Below are positions 23,291 to 34,738 of a stretch of DNA of 64,000 nucleotides, piece after piece. Origin of the DNA: Endothia cerciana. Taxonomy: Eukaryota > Ascomycota > Sordariomycetes > Diaporthales > Cryphonectriaceae. Position 1 is the stretch's first letter, and the number at the start of each line of letters is the position of its first letter. The notes beneath the pieces are model-generated. The model made no database searches, had not been told where the DNA came from, and saw nothing but the letters and a program-made list of their open reading frames with translations. A program made the position numbers and the translations under genes. The stretch is from positions 54,428 to 118,427 of the forward strand of contig JALRMH010000074.1 in assembly GCA_026119935.1 (NCBI GenBank), written 5' to 3'.

Positions 23291-23329
23291 CGCACACGCA
23301 CACGCACACGCACACACACACACACACAA
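23237..23329 (+). repeat. CA/GT microsatellite with CG-interrupted units
   Basis: About 90 nt of almost pure (CA)n, with several (CG CA CA) interruptions in the middle. It lies about 600 nt upstream of the regulator start at 23921. Alternating purine-pyrimidine sequence of this length can adopt Z-DNA. Confidence 0.9.
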
Positions 23330-23920
23330 CGACTGTCACGTCTGTGCATCTGCCCCTCTGTCCACACCGGCTTTTTTTTAGCCTCCAGGACACGGCCGGG
23401 TCCGAACTCGAGGCCCGTGGGCGACGACGTACTGGGTTCCACTGATCATGCCCGCCTAGTGTCCGTGCAGAACGCCCGAGCACTTCCGTACCCACGACTG
23501 CCGCAGATCCGCACTCCCATACTCCGCAAGCAGCCGACGGCCGGTCTCAGATGAATGCCCTCACGACACCACCTCAAGTGAGCACCCGAGAGGAGGTCTC
23601 GGGTCGACACCCCACTTCCTAACCCTCCTCTCTCATAGAGGCCCTGTTGAGAAGCGACAGCCTTTCGACGCCGAGGCTCACCTTTGCCACTCACACACCC
23701 GAACGTTCCCCGTATCCCACTGTCCTCCTCTCGTTGCCCGCCGACCTCACCCTGCGGGAGGCCGGGCGGGGGTCTGCCGCCCCATCCCTGAAGCTCCTTC
23801 GACAGACATACGTATCACGACCATCCAGCCTGTCTCATCACGCCGCGACTCACCGTCGGCCTGAAAGCCTTTCCCGGATCTGTGACCCCCGGCCAGCTGG
23901 TCACAGCCCCACACGGCCCC

Positions 23921-26773
23921 ATGGACCCTCACGAGATAGGTGACACCGTCACCGTCAAGCAGGACCCGTCCGTTAACGGCTCCGGCTTGCACCCCGACCT
24001 CGGCCTGGACATCTCCAGCCCGCAGAACAGCCAGAACGGCAGCGTAAACACGACATCCCCGATTGCCGAGCACCGCGCCTCCAAGGTGGCGGCATGCCTG
24101 GCGTGCCGGAAGAGCAAGGTCCGCTGTGAGAAGGGCGCCGACCCCGTCCGCTGTCGGCGGTGCGCCCAGACCGGGGGGGACTGTATCCGGCCGACCTTCA
24201 ACGTCGGCAGGCGGAAAGGCGTCAAGAAGTGTGATCCCCCCCCCCCCCCCCGCGCCCACCTTTCCTCCTCCCGTCCCTCGCCCCGGCGTTGCATGACCTG
24301 CCGGGACCCGCCCGCTGACCTCGAGTAGCAAGCGCAAGGGCCTCGAGAAGGCACTCTTCCAGGTCGAGGAGGCCCTCAAGCGGGCTGGCCCCGGGGTCCA
24401 GGGCACCGATGCCAACAGGGCCATCTCGGAGCTCAAGTCCATGCTGGCTGCCGGCCAGGAGTCCCGCCTCAACGGGTCAGCAGACGGCAGCAACAAGCGG
24501 CCGCGCCTGATGACCGCCGGCTCAAGTGAACCCATGGACTCATCATCCGACGAGGAGGAGAGCCCACGGTCCAGGAAGGAGAGCATAGGCCGCCGCGAGT
24601 CCATCATCTCGCGGAGGCATGTCCAGCCACCCGAGGAGCGCCTTGCCGTCGACGACGCCGAGAACCCGCTGCAGCTGCTGGCCCGGGCGTCCAACCTGCA
24701 CCTCTCGCCCGAGTCAAGCCACGGCCAGTCGCCAGCCACCGCCACCTCCCACCCGCCGGCGAACAGTGTCGTGGATGAGGTCGACCCCCAGATGAGACAG
24801 GTGGAGGCCTTCTTTGGGACGACAAACTTCAACGTGGACCAGGGTGAGGATTATGACCCGGTTGACCTGGGCCTGGTGACGGAGGAGGAGGCCGAGATGC
24901 TGTTTGATTTGTAAGGCTGACACCCGTTCCTGACGCGTCCGTGATGCTGACGACCGGGGTGACCAGCTTCCACAAGAACCTCGCACACACCCGCTGGGGC
25001 CTCGACCCAGCCCTGTACACGGTCCCGTGGACGCGCTCCCGCTCTTCCTTCCTCTTCACCTCTGTCATGTCCGCTTCGGCACTCTTTATCGAGTCGGCCG
25101 CCGCGCTGTCGAAACGGCTCTCGAAGCACTGCAAGTTCCTAGCACGGAAGGTCATCGAGCTGAGACACCGGTCCACGGAGATCGTCCTGGCGTTCATGAT
25201 CAACGTACCGTGGATGGGCCCGGGGATGCACAGCACCGACGACGAGACGTGTTGGTATATCTCGATGGCCACCACCATCGCCATCGACCTGCAGATGGCC
25301 AAGATCTCGATGCCCGCCGAGGCATTCAGGAGCGGAGCGGCCGGGCAGCTGACGAGGCAGGACTGCATAGATCCCGAATACGCACTGCGGTCCGGCGGGT
25401 TCAAGGATGTCGACCCGGCCTCGGAGCTGGGGAGGAGGCTCGTGCGGCGCAGGGAGAGGTGCTGGCTTGCCCTCTTCGTCCTCGAGCGGGGCATGTGCCT
25501 GGCGCGTGGCCGGCCCTACACCGTCCCCGTGACGCCGCTCATCAGGAGATGTGACAGGTGGCACATATCAGACATAGCCGACAGCATGGACGGCTCACTG
25601 GTGTCGATGGCGGTGCTGAGGAGGGACCTCGATGGCCTGTTTGACACCATCCGCTCGCTGTGTGACGGCTCGAGAGAAGGCATGACGGACGGGTCCCTGG
25701 TCGCGCAGTCGTGAGTGCCGCTCGTGCGGGTCGGGGCCGGAACAAACCAGTTACTGACCCGTCGCAGGATACAGAGCACGGTGGACAAGTTCTTCGAACA
25801 ATGGTACCTCGAGTGGGGGCAGACTATAGGCCAGGGACCTCGTGAGTCCATCCTCCCCCGGCGGCTCCAGACCCCGGCGCCACACTGACCGCGCCCAGAA
25901 AACCGCCTCCCGCCCTACGTCGAGATTCTGGTAACGCATACACGCCTCTCCATATACAGCCTCGTGATCAACCACCCCACGGCACCCCTCGAGGTGCGGC
26001 ACTTCTTCCGCACCGCCAGCCTGTCCGCCGCCGTCAACGTAATGCGCGCCGCCGTCCAAGGCGAGAAGCAGCTCTACTCTATGCCAAACAACACAGCAAT
26101 CATGGTCTCGTTCGCAGCCTGCTTCGCCCTCCGCCTCAGCACGCAGATCTCGACCGGCGGGAACGCCAACCTAAGCAGCAGCAGCGCGGCACTGGCGCCC
26201 TCCGTGCGCACGCTGATCGAGGAGACGGCCGACGTGCTCGAGAAGATCGGGAACGTCACCCGGCACCGCAACAGCACGTGCGGTCTGTACGCCAAGTATC
26301 TCCTGAACCTAGTCAAGAAAACGGCGGCCGGGACGGGCCTGCTGTCGAGGCAGGGGCTGGGCACGCCGAGGGCCGTCCACGGGCAGGTATTTGGGGACTC
26401 CGCGAGGCGGCCCTCGTCCTTTACAGACCCGTCGCGGAAGGCGGCCGGCACAACACTCCCGGGCGGTCTCAGCTCTGGTTTCGCGATCCCCCCGCCGCCG
26501 CCCGCGTCGATTGGCGCGTACGACGCGGGCACGACGCCGACCTGGCCGGCAGCAAACCCGGCAGACCTGTTCCCGTTCAGCTCGATGAGTGGAGACCAGA
26601 TCATCGAGGCGCTGAACCGGGCCGGCGGCGAGTTCGACACTGGGTTCGGCCGCGGGCTGGGAGGGGGCAGTGCGGCTGGCGAGGGTGGCGGTGGCGGGGG
26701 CTTCGGGTGGGAGGAGGGTGCCGGGTTCGACTTCCTGCCGACGTGGAGTAACTGGCCAGACTTTGGGTTCTAG
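23921..26773 (+). CDS. Large Zn2Cys6 transcription factor, War1-like
   Basis: Five exons: 23921-24228, 24329-24910, 24967-25710, 25768-25841 and 25899-26773, giving 860 aa. The zinc cluster has Cys59, 62, 69, 78, 81 and 88 (C-x2-C-x6-C-x8-C-x2-C-x6-C). It is followed by VGRRKGVKNKRKGLEKAL, formed only when intron 1 is removed; that basic linker plus helix is characteristic of the group that includes the weak-acid regulator War1. The middle homology region is present (LARASNLHLSPES, FFHKNLAHTRWGLDPALYT, STDDETCWYISMATTIAIDLQM, RRERCWLALFVLERGMCLARGRP). The C-terminus is Gly/Pro-rich with aromatic acidic patches (WSNWPDFGF), a likely activation domain. The start was chosen as the first ATG; a GTG upstream in the same frame was ignored. 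Target genes unknown. Confidence 0.85.
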
Positions 26774-27250
26774 ATAAGGAAGATGGGGGGTGTGGGAAGT
26801 GGGGTCTGTATCGTGTCGAGGGCGCTTCTACTGACCCAGAAGATACTATGGGCGGGCGGGTGAGGCCGAGGACGAGACGGCCTGCGTGTAGACCAGCCGA
26901 CCAGATGCGATGGAAAGCATCTCGACCCAAGACAAAGACACATTCTATTCCTGCCAGGCATTATCATTGGTGTGAGAGGCAGGTCATTTTCAGGAATGCC
27001 AGTGGACTAGCTATGCCCTTGAGGATAAAGCGGAGGGGCCTGTGGCATGAATAAATTCTGATGATGAATCGGGCCGCGCCGCACTACTCGACGGGAAACC
27101 AGCCGTGAACAGAAAGACCCGGGCCTCGTACCCTCGAAACGATATCGCGTATGCTTCCCCCAAACGCCTACTGTATAAGAAAGAAAGAGAAAGGAATAAA
27201 CCAGCCTTCCCCCCGCCTCTGCCGGGTATGGTCCGGGCAACGGAGGGTAA
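26774..27250. other. Convergent intergenic region
   Basis: The 477-nt gap lies between the 3' ends of the War1-like regulator and the minus-strand carrier gene. It should hold both 3' untranslated regions. No gene or stable repeat is visible. Confidence 0.4.
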
Positions 27251-29076
27251 TCACACCCTCACCTCCTCCTCCACCCTCGGCGCACCCGCCGCACTCCAGT
27301 TGACGATGTCCTGCAGCTTCTCTATGAACACGAAGGTGAGGATCGTGTGTGGCCTGTTTGTTGAAGGCGAAAAAGGGTCAGTCAGACATGAGGACGCCTG
27401 GATTGGGCCGGGGCGGGCGTGAAGTTTGGGGGGGTGGAGGAGGAGCAGAGGGGTGATGCTCACGTCAACCTCAGCCATGCCGGTGTCCACCCCTTCATCA
27501 GGAACAGCGGGCCCTCCTTCTGTAGGCCCTGTGAGAGCACCTGCATGACGCTCTGCAGCGACAGGAAACACACGCACACACGAGATCAGTAAATCACAAC
27601 ACAAGTAAGTTCGAAACGGGGAGGGGGAATAAAAATAAAAATTAAAAAATTAAAAAAAACAAAGGTGGCATATGGCAGGCATACCGAGGAGCCTCCCGCC
27701 CTCGAGGCGGACTGGATCCGGCTCTTGAGCACGTCCGCGGGCGCACAGATCGTGGTCGCCACGGTGCCCGCGATCAGGGACGAGAGCATGTGCGTCCTGA
27801 CGTCGTCCTCCAGGCTGGTGCTCCTCAGGAAGAACTGTTTCGCGGCGGTGTACCTGGATCCCCGGCAGACAGCTCAGCATCAGCTTCTATCTCTGACACG
27901 CACATACACAAGCCTCCTCCTCCTCCTCCTCCTCCTCCTCCTCCTCCTCCTCCTCCTCCATCACCAGACAGATCCGCGATGAATGCATCCGGGAGAGGAG
28001 GAGGAAGGAGGTGTGAGGGTAGGCCTCGTAATTGGGTGTTATGGAAGGGGGGGGGGGGAGTTAAAGGAAGAGAAAGGGCCTACGGCGCGATCTGGCCGAC
28101 GTTCATGAGCACGCTCCTCACCACGGTGGCGGTCAGGCCCCTGCCGAAGGTGACCACGCCCTCCTCGCGGGCGATCCTCGCCAGGCCCCTCGCGGCGCCC
28201 GGGTAGTTCATCCTCTCGGCCGGGGGCTTGGCGCCGTCGGCGCACATCCTGACCAGGATGACCTCGGCCGGGTTGCCGATGACGCCCGCGAGCCCGCCCG
28301 ACGCGCCGGCGCAGAGGATGGTGGCCCACGACGACAGCGGCCTGCCTCCCCCGCCGCTGCGGTCCCTCATGTGCTGGGAGAGGACGGTGTACAGGCCGAA
28401 GCGGGCGGTGGAGTAGGTCGACTGGCGGAGGATAGAGGCGCTCAGGCCGGTCCAGAGCGAGGGGATGCCTTGGGTTATTTTAGTCTTTAGATCCTTTCCG
28501 AGGGACAGATGGTAGGAGGGAGGAGAGAAGAGGGAGGAAGAGAAAGAAGAGGAAAAAGAGAAAAAAAAAAAAGGGAGAAAAAGGGATATGTGAAGAGGGG
28601 AGATATGAGGAAGGGACTGACCATCGCGAGCCGCAAAGTTGTATAATGTCCTCAGCATAGGTGTCTTGGTGTGCATTACCTGCATGCGGCTGGAAAGGTT
28701 GTCAGCCAGACCATAGGGCTCACCATCTATTATTGGTATTATTATTATCTCTGTAGGCCCCTTACTATTTTGTCTGGTCAAGTGGGTGTGCTAGAATGAG
28801 GCCATCGTCAGTCCCCAATGTGGCAATACGTCAGTCATCTCAGGGGAATGGGGGGCGGGCTGGTTAGGGCCCAACTCACTGAAGCATACCGCCATGGAGG
28901 CAGCCGCACCACTGAAAGGTCAACACAGTTAGCGCGCCCAAGGCTCACTGAAAACCAACCAACCAAACCAACCATGCACTGATTCATTCATTCTTCCTTC
29001 ACCCTCATCTTTCTGTGGTGGGAACTCACCCGAGCCACCATGGCTGCTTCTGCTTTTCCCTCTGTGATTTGGACAT
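27251..29076 (-). CDS. DIC1: Mitochondrial dicarboxylate carrier (SLC25 family, DIC1-like)
   Basis: Eight exons on the minus strand: 29076-29030, 28911-28880, 28790-28766, 28689-28622, 28468-28084, 27853-27685, 27552-27464 and 27353-27251, giving 305 aa, the standard carrier length. All three signature motifs appear: FTHPLDQTKYRMQ (about residues 26-38), GNPAEVILVRM and CAPADVLKSRIQ. The N-terminal tripeptide repeat starts PWWLGGAAASMAVC. Every junction was fixed because it restores the carrier fold, including a 25-nt exon 3 encoding HPLDQTK. The protein exchanges malate or succinate for phosphate across the inner mitochondrial membrane. Intron 5 is unusually long (230 nt) and holds a (CCT)n microsatellite; the other introns are 75-153 nt. 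Confidence 0.92.
27913..27959 (+). repeat. (CCT)n microsatellite inside a carrier-gene intron
   Basis: About 15 CCT units in the fifth intron of the dicarboxylate carrier gene. On the transcript it reads as an AGG-rich purine tract, located between the donor at 28083 and the acceptor at 27854. Confidence 0.9.
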
Positions 29077-29832
29077 GTTGACTATGCCCTCCGTCCCATC
29101 TTTCAACATGGTAGCAAGGAAGACCAAGGTTAAAATTATATCCCAAGCACCCGTCTATTCCTTTTTGTTTGACTTAATCCAAGGGGCCGCCGCGTAGGCC
29201 AAAAGTCGGCTGATAGAACTGCAGCCGCCCCGGGGGTGGGACGTTTAGCTGTCTCAGCCCAGGACAGAAGTCATACCATAGCGTGTATAGGTACCCATAG
29301 CACGCTAGACAGGCCAAGCTGCGACCGGAGCAGCCGGGGGCCGGGCGTTTTTCTACCTGCCGCCAGCCCCACTGAAGCAGCACGACAAACCCACCCCTCC
29401 CCCCACCCCTTCTCCCTCCCCCTGAAGCCATCAATTGATGCTCCGCCGCGGCGCCTCGGCTCAGAAACGGTCGCGAGAGTGTGGCCCGGCCATTGACCCG
29501 TCGACGCGTGAGGTCATTCGTTCGCTTGTTTGCGTCGTCTCGTCTCGTCTCGTTCGGAAACGTGGGGGATGCAGGACGTCTTTTGCGACTTCGGAATCAC
29601 TGACCAACTTTCTCGCCCTTTGTCATCCCACCCTGCTCGATATCGACCGTCCTTCCTCCTCCTCCTCCTCCTCCTCCTCCTCCTCCTCCTCCTCCAGTGA
29701 GACAGTCCATATCCTCTGTTTGACATACCCGAGGACAGGCCAGAAACGCCCACAGTGTCCAGCTGAACACGAGAGGAGACGGAGACAACGACGACAACGA
29801 CGACGACGACGACCACCACCACCACCACCACC
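29077..29832. other. Divergent intergenic region and microsatellite-rich 5' leader
   Basis: The 756-nt gap separates the carrier gene (minus) from the AhpD-like gene (plus). The last 60 nt before ATG 29833 are made of (GAC)n then (CAC)n triplets, so the leader of the plus-strand gene ends in a triplet repeat directly abutting the start codon. A (CCT)n repeat lies further upstream. Confidence 0.5.
29655..29695 (+). repeat. (CCT)n microsatellite upstream of the AhpD-like gene
   Basis: About 14 CCT units, roughly 140 nt before the ATG at 29833, in the probable leader or promoter. Confidence 0.9.
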
Positions 29833-30754
29833 ATGTCGAAGCTGGCCCCCGCGCTCAAGGAGCTCATCAACGCCCCCTTCTCCCGTCCTGGCCCTGCCAA
29901 GGCCCCAGCAGGAATAGGAAAGCTCTACGAGAGGATAGCCGGCGAGGCACAGTCCAAGAACCTGGGCCCGAGACCGTGGATCGTGTTATCCGTACGCACG
30001 CCCTTCGCCTCTACCCCCCCCCCCCCCTCTTGCTGCCCATTACTGACAGCCAGACCAGGCCGCGGCAACTTTCACCCTCAACTCCCCCGACTCCCTCGCC
30101 ACCCTCCACGGTGTGGCCTCGTCCCCCAGGGCCCAGAACTACCGCCCCCTCCAGCCCGCCCCGGCCGCCGAGCTCATCCGCGAGGTCGGCCTGAAGTGCA
30201 TCTCCTTCAACGGCATCCCGCGCTCCATCAACTGCCTCGGCGCCTTCCGGGCCTCCCTGCCGCGGGAGGTCCAGTCCGAGCTCGAGACGAGGCCCTCCCG
30301 CGAGGTGACCGCCGAGAACCTGGCCCAGCGCAGGGAGGCCGGCCTCGGGCTCTGGGCCTCCGTGTACGACCCCTTCGAGACCAAGCTGATGGGCAGGCTG
30401 GCCGACAGCCACCCGGACCTGCCCGTGCACATCCTGGGCAGCCACTACGCGCCTCTGCTGAGCAACCCCGAGGGCGTCGACCGGGGCAGGCTGGCCGACG
30501 TGGGGCGGGTCCTGACGAGCCTCGTGGCCATCGCGTGCCTGCGCGCGCAGACGGGCGTAGGGCCGCAGGTGCTGAGCCACGTCTTTGGGCTGAGGAAGGC
30601 GGTCGACCAGGGGTACCACGAGAGGGAGGCCGAGAGCCCCGAGGAGGCCAAGGGGCTGGAGTGGCTCGCGGGCGACGAGGGCAGCGAGTGGGTGTTGAGG
30701 AGTGTGGATGGCATCGTCGAGGCCGTGGGACAGAATTTTGCCAGCAAGTTGTGA
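29833..30754 (+). CDS. AhpD-like / carboxymuconolactone-decarboxylase-fold protein
   Basis: Two exons, 29833-29991 and 30059-30754, giving 284 aa. The 67-nt intron joins PWIVLS to AAATFTLNSPDSLATLHG. The core helix pair has the sequence IREVGLKCISFNGIPRSINCLGAF, where two cysteines lie on adjacent helices as in the AhpD-like all-helical fold, although the strict CxxC of the peroxidase is not present. A second helical part includes LGSHYAPLLSNPEG, VLTSLVAIACLRAQTGVGPQVLSHVFGLRKA. No presequence or membrane segment is seen. Fungal members of this group are usually annotated only by fold; the activity is unknown. The ATG is preceded directly by CAC triplets. Confidence 0.75.
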
Positions 30755-31070
30755 ACGCCTTTGGGGGTTGTGTGGGGTGGGGGTTGGTAGGTCTGCGCTG
30801 AGGCGTCGGATGTTTGGGTAGAATCATGGGTTCTGGTTCTATGTGATGACCTGATTGATGTTTCTCAATGTTGCGATGATAGCTACATGGTCGCGGATCT
30901 GCCTTGGGCGTGTAGATACTGGAATGATTCCCACATTTGGCTCTAAGCCCGGCCACAATGCATTCTGATTGTAAATATCCAGTTGCAATTCGTTGTATGC
31001 CTGCTCGATGGCCGTCCAAGATGCGCCCAAGCCAACGCGAAATATCATGCAAGAGGTAGGAAAATGCCCT

Positions 31071-31107
<37 letters not shown>

Positions 31108-31147
31108 ACATCATCTAACCTCTCTATCCGAGAAATGTAGGGCCTCG
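30755..31147. other. Convergent intergenic region with (TA)n repeat
   Basis: The gap separates the ends of the AhpD-like gene and the CoA-transferase gene. It contains a (TA)n run at 31075-31102, only 46 nt beyond the CoA-transferase stop, where an AT-rich 3' processing region would be expected. Confidence 0.5.
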
Positions 31148-31758
31148 CTACTCCATCCGCTGCAGGTCATCAGCAACCTTGAACTTGGCATCCGTCTTGG
31201 CCTTCACCTCCTCGACCTCGACGCCCGGGGCGAGCTCCGTGAGCGTGAGCTCGCCGACCTCCCTGTCGACCTGGAAGACACACTGCAGGTAATTCGCCAG
31301 TCAGCATACGGATGAGAAAGAAAGAAAAAAAAAAAAGAAAACACCAAAAACACGCGCGCATATATGCAACGTCAAACCTACCAGGTCCGTGATGATGGTG
31401 CTGACCACCCGCGCGCCCGTCAGCGGCAGGGTGCACACGGCCACGATCTTGGAGCTGCCGTCCTTGGCGACGTGGTCGGTCGCCACCACGATCTTGGTCT
31501 GGTCCGGGTTCGAGACCAGGTCCATGGCGCCGCCCATGCCCTTGAACACCTTGCCGGGTATCATGTAGTTGGCCAGGTCGCCGCCCGCGCTGACCTGCAG
31601 CGCCCCCAGGATGGAGACGTCGACGTGGCCGCCGCGGATCATGCCGAAGGACTCGGAGGAGTCGAAGGTGGCGGCGCCGGGGAGGAGCGTCACCGTCTCC
31701 TTGCCGGCGTTGATGATATCCCTAGATTTCCAGTGATTTAGCAGCCGTCCACAGGGTG

Positions 31759-31800
<42 letters not shown>

Positions 31801-33151
31801 TGTGTATAAAGGCCCACGGGCGGGCTGAGGCAGCTTGGGAGGGGAGGAGATAAAGGACAACTCACGGGTCGACCTCTTCCTCCGTGGGGTAAGGCCCCAT
31901 GCCCAGTATGCCGTTCTCGCTCTGCAGCCACACCTTCTGTCCCTCGGGCAGGAAGCTCGGCGCGAGCGTGGGGATGCCCACGCCCAGGTTGACGTAGTAC
32001 CCGTCCCTCAGCTCCTTGGCCGCGCGCCTCGCGATCCTCTCCCTCCTCAGGACCGCCTCGCTCTTCTTCTCCTTCTCCCCCGCCGCCGCGGCCCCGGCCC
32101 CGCCGGCCTCCTCCCTCAGCTTCTTGATCTCGATCACCTTCTCCGCCGTGGCCGGGACGATCCTGTCCACGAAGATGCCGGGGAGGTCGACCTCCATCGG
32201 GTCGATCTCGCCGACCTCGACGATGTTCTCCGCCTCGACGATGGTCAGCGCCGCCGCCTTGGCCATGATGGGGCCGAAGGTCCGGGTGGTGTACCGGAAC
32301 ACGCAGTTGCCGGCGGCGTCGACCTTCCACGCGCGCAGGATGGCCACGTCGCCCGGGAGCGCCGTCTCCATGAGGTACGTCCTGCCGCCGAAGATGCGCG
32401 TCTCCCGGGGCCGGCCGGACTCGAGCACGCGGCCGGACGGGTCGAGGCGCACGGGGATCTGGCCCGACTGCACGAGGCTGTGGGCGCCCGTCGCGGTGTA
32501 GAAGGCCGGGATCCCGGACCCCGCCGCCCGCAGCCGCTCGGCCAGCGTGCCCTGCGGGCAGAGCTCGATGGCGATCTGGCCCGTGAGGTACTTCTTCTCG
32601 AGGATCTTGTTGCTGCCCAGGTAGCTGAGCACCAGCCTGTCCACCTGGCCGTCCCGGGTGAGGACGCTGAGGCCGCCCTTGCCCTCCACGCCGGCGTTGT
32701 TGGACACCGCCGTCAGGGAGTGCAGCCCCTCCCTGCCCCGGCGGTGCAGCGCCGTGATGAGGGTCTCGGCCACGCCGCAGAGGCCGAAGCCGGAGCTGAG
32801 GATCGTGGACCCGGACTGGATGTCCGCGACGGCGTCGTCGGCCGTCTCGTACAGCTTGGAGCCGCCGCGCTTGGGCGCCGGCGCGGCGGCGAGGGCGCGT
32901 GCCGTGGAGGAGAACAGGCGGCGGCAGCCGCGGGGTGATGCTGAGGAGGAGGAGGAGGAGGAGGAGGAGGAGGCGGTGGCGGTGGTTATTGTTGTGAGGG
33001 CGCGCGGTAGGAGCTGGGGTGATATCCTCGAGGGGCGTGCGAGGCAGGCTGCTGCTGCTGCTGGAGCGGCGGGACACGTTGACTGTCGTGTCCGCGCCGC
33101 GGAGAGGAGGTTCGGCATCGAGCGCCGCAGATGTCTTGATGTCGTTGCCAT
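31148..33151 (-). CDS. Succinyl-CoA:3-ketoacid CoA transferase, mitochondrial (SCOT)
   Basis: Three exons on the minus strand: 33151-31866, 31721-31382 and 31282-31148, giving 586 aa. The alpha half includes TILSSGFGLCGVAETLI, GLHSLTAVSNNAGVEGKGG and the beta half GYYVNLGVGIPTLAPSFLPEG. The catalytic glutamate is Glu412 in LQSENGILGMG. Later blocks include SFGMIRGGHVDVSILGALQVS and the expected C-terminus VKAKTDAKFKVADDLQRME. The enzyme moves CoA from succinyl-CoA to acetoacetate or a related ketoacid in the mitochondrial matrix. The presequence is long, with a run of ten serines encoded by TCC triplets, which makes this longer than the usual 510-520 aa; an Ala/Lys/Glu-rich linker joins the halves. 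Intron 1 (31722-31865) holds an (AT)n(GT)n microsatellite. Confidence 0.94.
31759..31804 (+). repeat. (AT)n(GT)n compound microsatellite in SCOT intron 1
   Basis: About 10 AT units run directly into about 11 GT units. It occupies one third of the 144-nt intron, close to the acceptor on the transcribed (minus) strand. Confidence 0.9.
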
Positions 33152-33188
33152 GGTGGGGTTTCACCGGGATCGCTCTTCAGGCCAACAC

Positions 33189-33248
33189 GTCTTCTTCTTC
33201 GTCGTCGTCGTCGTCGTCTTCTTCTTCTTCTTCTTCTTCTTCTTCTTC
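33189..33248 (+). repeat. (TTC)n/(GTC)n triplet repeat upstream of SCOT
   Basis: About 20 triplets, CTTCTTCTT then GTC units then TTC units, starting about 38 nt upstream of the SCOT start. On the transcribed strand it is a GAA/GAC-rich leader. Confidence 0.9.
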
Positions 33249-34738
33249 CCCCTCCTCGTCACTATTCTACGATCGACTTGTACAGGGGGGGGGGGGGGGA
33301 CGAGGTATGATCCCAACCAGCGAGGGATTATCAAGGAAGAGAACCAGAAAACAGAACACAAAGGGGGATAAGTGAAGCTATCAGCAAACTATTTACGGAC
33401 CTACAAGCACCCGAGGAAGAGGAAGCACGCCAATAGCCCGATCAGACTCGGGAGAAGGGGCCCGATCCCACTTACACACACACGCACACCCACCATAGCC
33501 ATGCGCCTGCTACCCTCTCTCTCGTACGCGCGACCTCGGCTAATCCAGGGGCGTCATCTCCACCGCCCTGCACGGCTCGGCGTGCAGATCAAGGGCCCGG
33601 AACGTGGGGTGTAGATCTTCTGTTCCGGGCTAGTCAATATGGGGGGATCATCAGGACGCGACTGTTCGCTACACGAGGGAGCGGGTTCGGAGTCTTGTCC
33701 ACACCAGGATAGTGCTCAGGCCACAGCCAAAAGACAAGTCTCGAATCTTGTGAGGGAGGATCAATTGATGAGACCCGGAGCAGGCTGGAAATGGCCTCTG
33801 GTGAGAGCTCTCGCAGCCTGGAGGTGAAGCCCGGGTCGATCTGATGCCCCCGGGCCCGGGGGGCAAACCATAATCAGCATCGATATAGGGTCAAGGTCAC
33901 GCAGCGACACACGTGTCCCTTGTCGCGGTAAGGGAAAGCGGAGACTCAGCCTCGGCCGATGAAGGTGAATCCCAAGGTGAATGGGCAGGCTGCAGGTCCC
34001 AGGCACATACCGGTACAGTATGCCCTCGCTGTCCGGAGGCGGCTGGGGACCAGGCACAGCCCGCTGCGAGCCATTCAGACGGGCCGAGGCAAGCCCTGTC
34101 CACGGTGCCAGCCTTGCCGTGCGACCCTCCCCGAGGTCAGAGGCTGGGGCAATCTGCTGAGGCCAACCTTGGGGCCTGATGGTTCTCGGCTCTCTCGTCC
34201 CGCGGCCAAACTGCATCGGGCTGAATCTCATGAATCGTTCAGGACTAGACGAGTGGGGGATCTGGAAAAGCCGCCTTGTCGCGAGATAGACTGTAATATG
34301 GCGCCGTGGCCATCATCGCACGCGGCCTGGCAAACCCGGCCAGACGTGCGCCTCCAGGGGGCACCGCCCACGGCATTCCCTTCGCGCTGCAGGAGACCGG
34401 GGGGGATCATAGACCTGTCAGGACTCATGGGTCGGTGTTATAATGACAAAGCACCACTTCGCAGGTTGGTGTTGCGAACCAACCACATTTCTCGGTGGTT
34501 TGGCGGGCCCAGGCTGGGTGCAGGGCCCGGGCTGTCTGGAAGACTGAGACGTACTTACCGCGTATGTTGACAAGAGAGCCTGTGAGGACGACATACATCC
34601 ACTAAGGACAATCAAGCCCTCAGACCAGTGCCTTGCCAGGAGCAATGTCAGAAGAGATGAAAGCTGACCGGGCCCGTCCCGTCTACGAGGGCTTCCGATA
34701 TTTATGCAGCCGGCCTTCGGTCAGAGGGCCAGCTTGAC

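Larger units (their letters stand above)
21697..23920. other. Long upstream region of the War1-like regulator, repeat-rich
   Basis: No gene is supportable over 2.2 kb. The region has poly-T/poly-C blocks (21970-22080), a G run near 22465, C-rich tracts around 22750-22830, a seven-base minisatellite and a long CA microsatellite. Short frames between 22629 and 23213 merely translate these repeats. The 3' 300 nt should hold the promoter and leader of the regulator starting at 23921. Confidence 0.45.

Noticed and set aside
23237..23329. CA tract considered as a CRISPR-like or coding repeat
   Set aside because: There are no spacers or repeat units of CRISPR length, the organism is eukaryotic, and the Cys/Val or Thr/His runs in frames across it are trivial translations of CA.
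31835..32938. A 367-codon plus-strand frame opposite SCOT
   Set aside because: It is the shadow of the strongly conserved SCOT exon on the other strand; composition is Arg/Gly/Ala-rich and follows codon bias of the real gene.
31722..33164. A 480-codon minus-strand frame overlapping SCOT in another frame
   Set aside because: It is extremely Arg/Pro/Gly-rich with no domain and coincides with the verified SCOT exon, so it is an off-frame translation of it.
33959..34570. 203-codon plus-strand frame
   Set aside because: Composition is Arg/Pro/Cys-rich and random-looking, several other frames overlap it, and no homologous pattern is recognisable.
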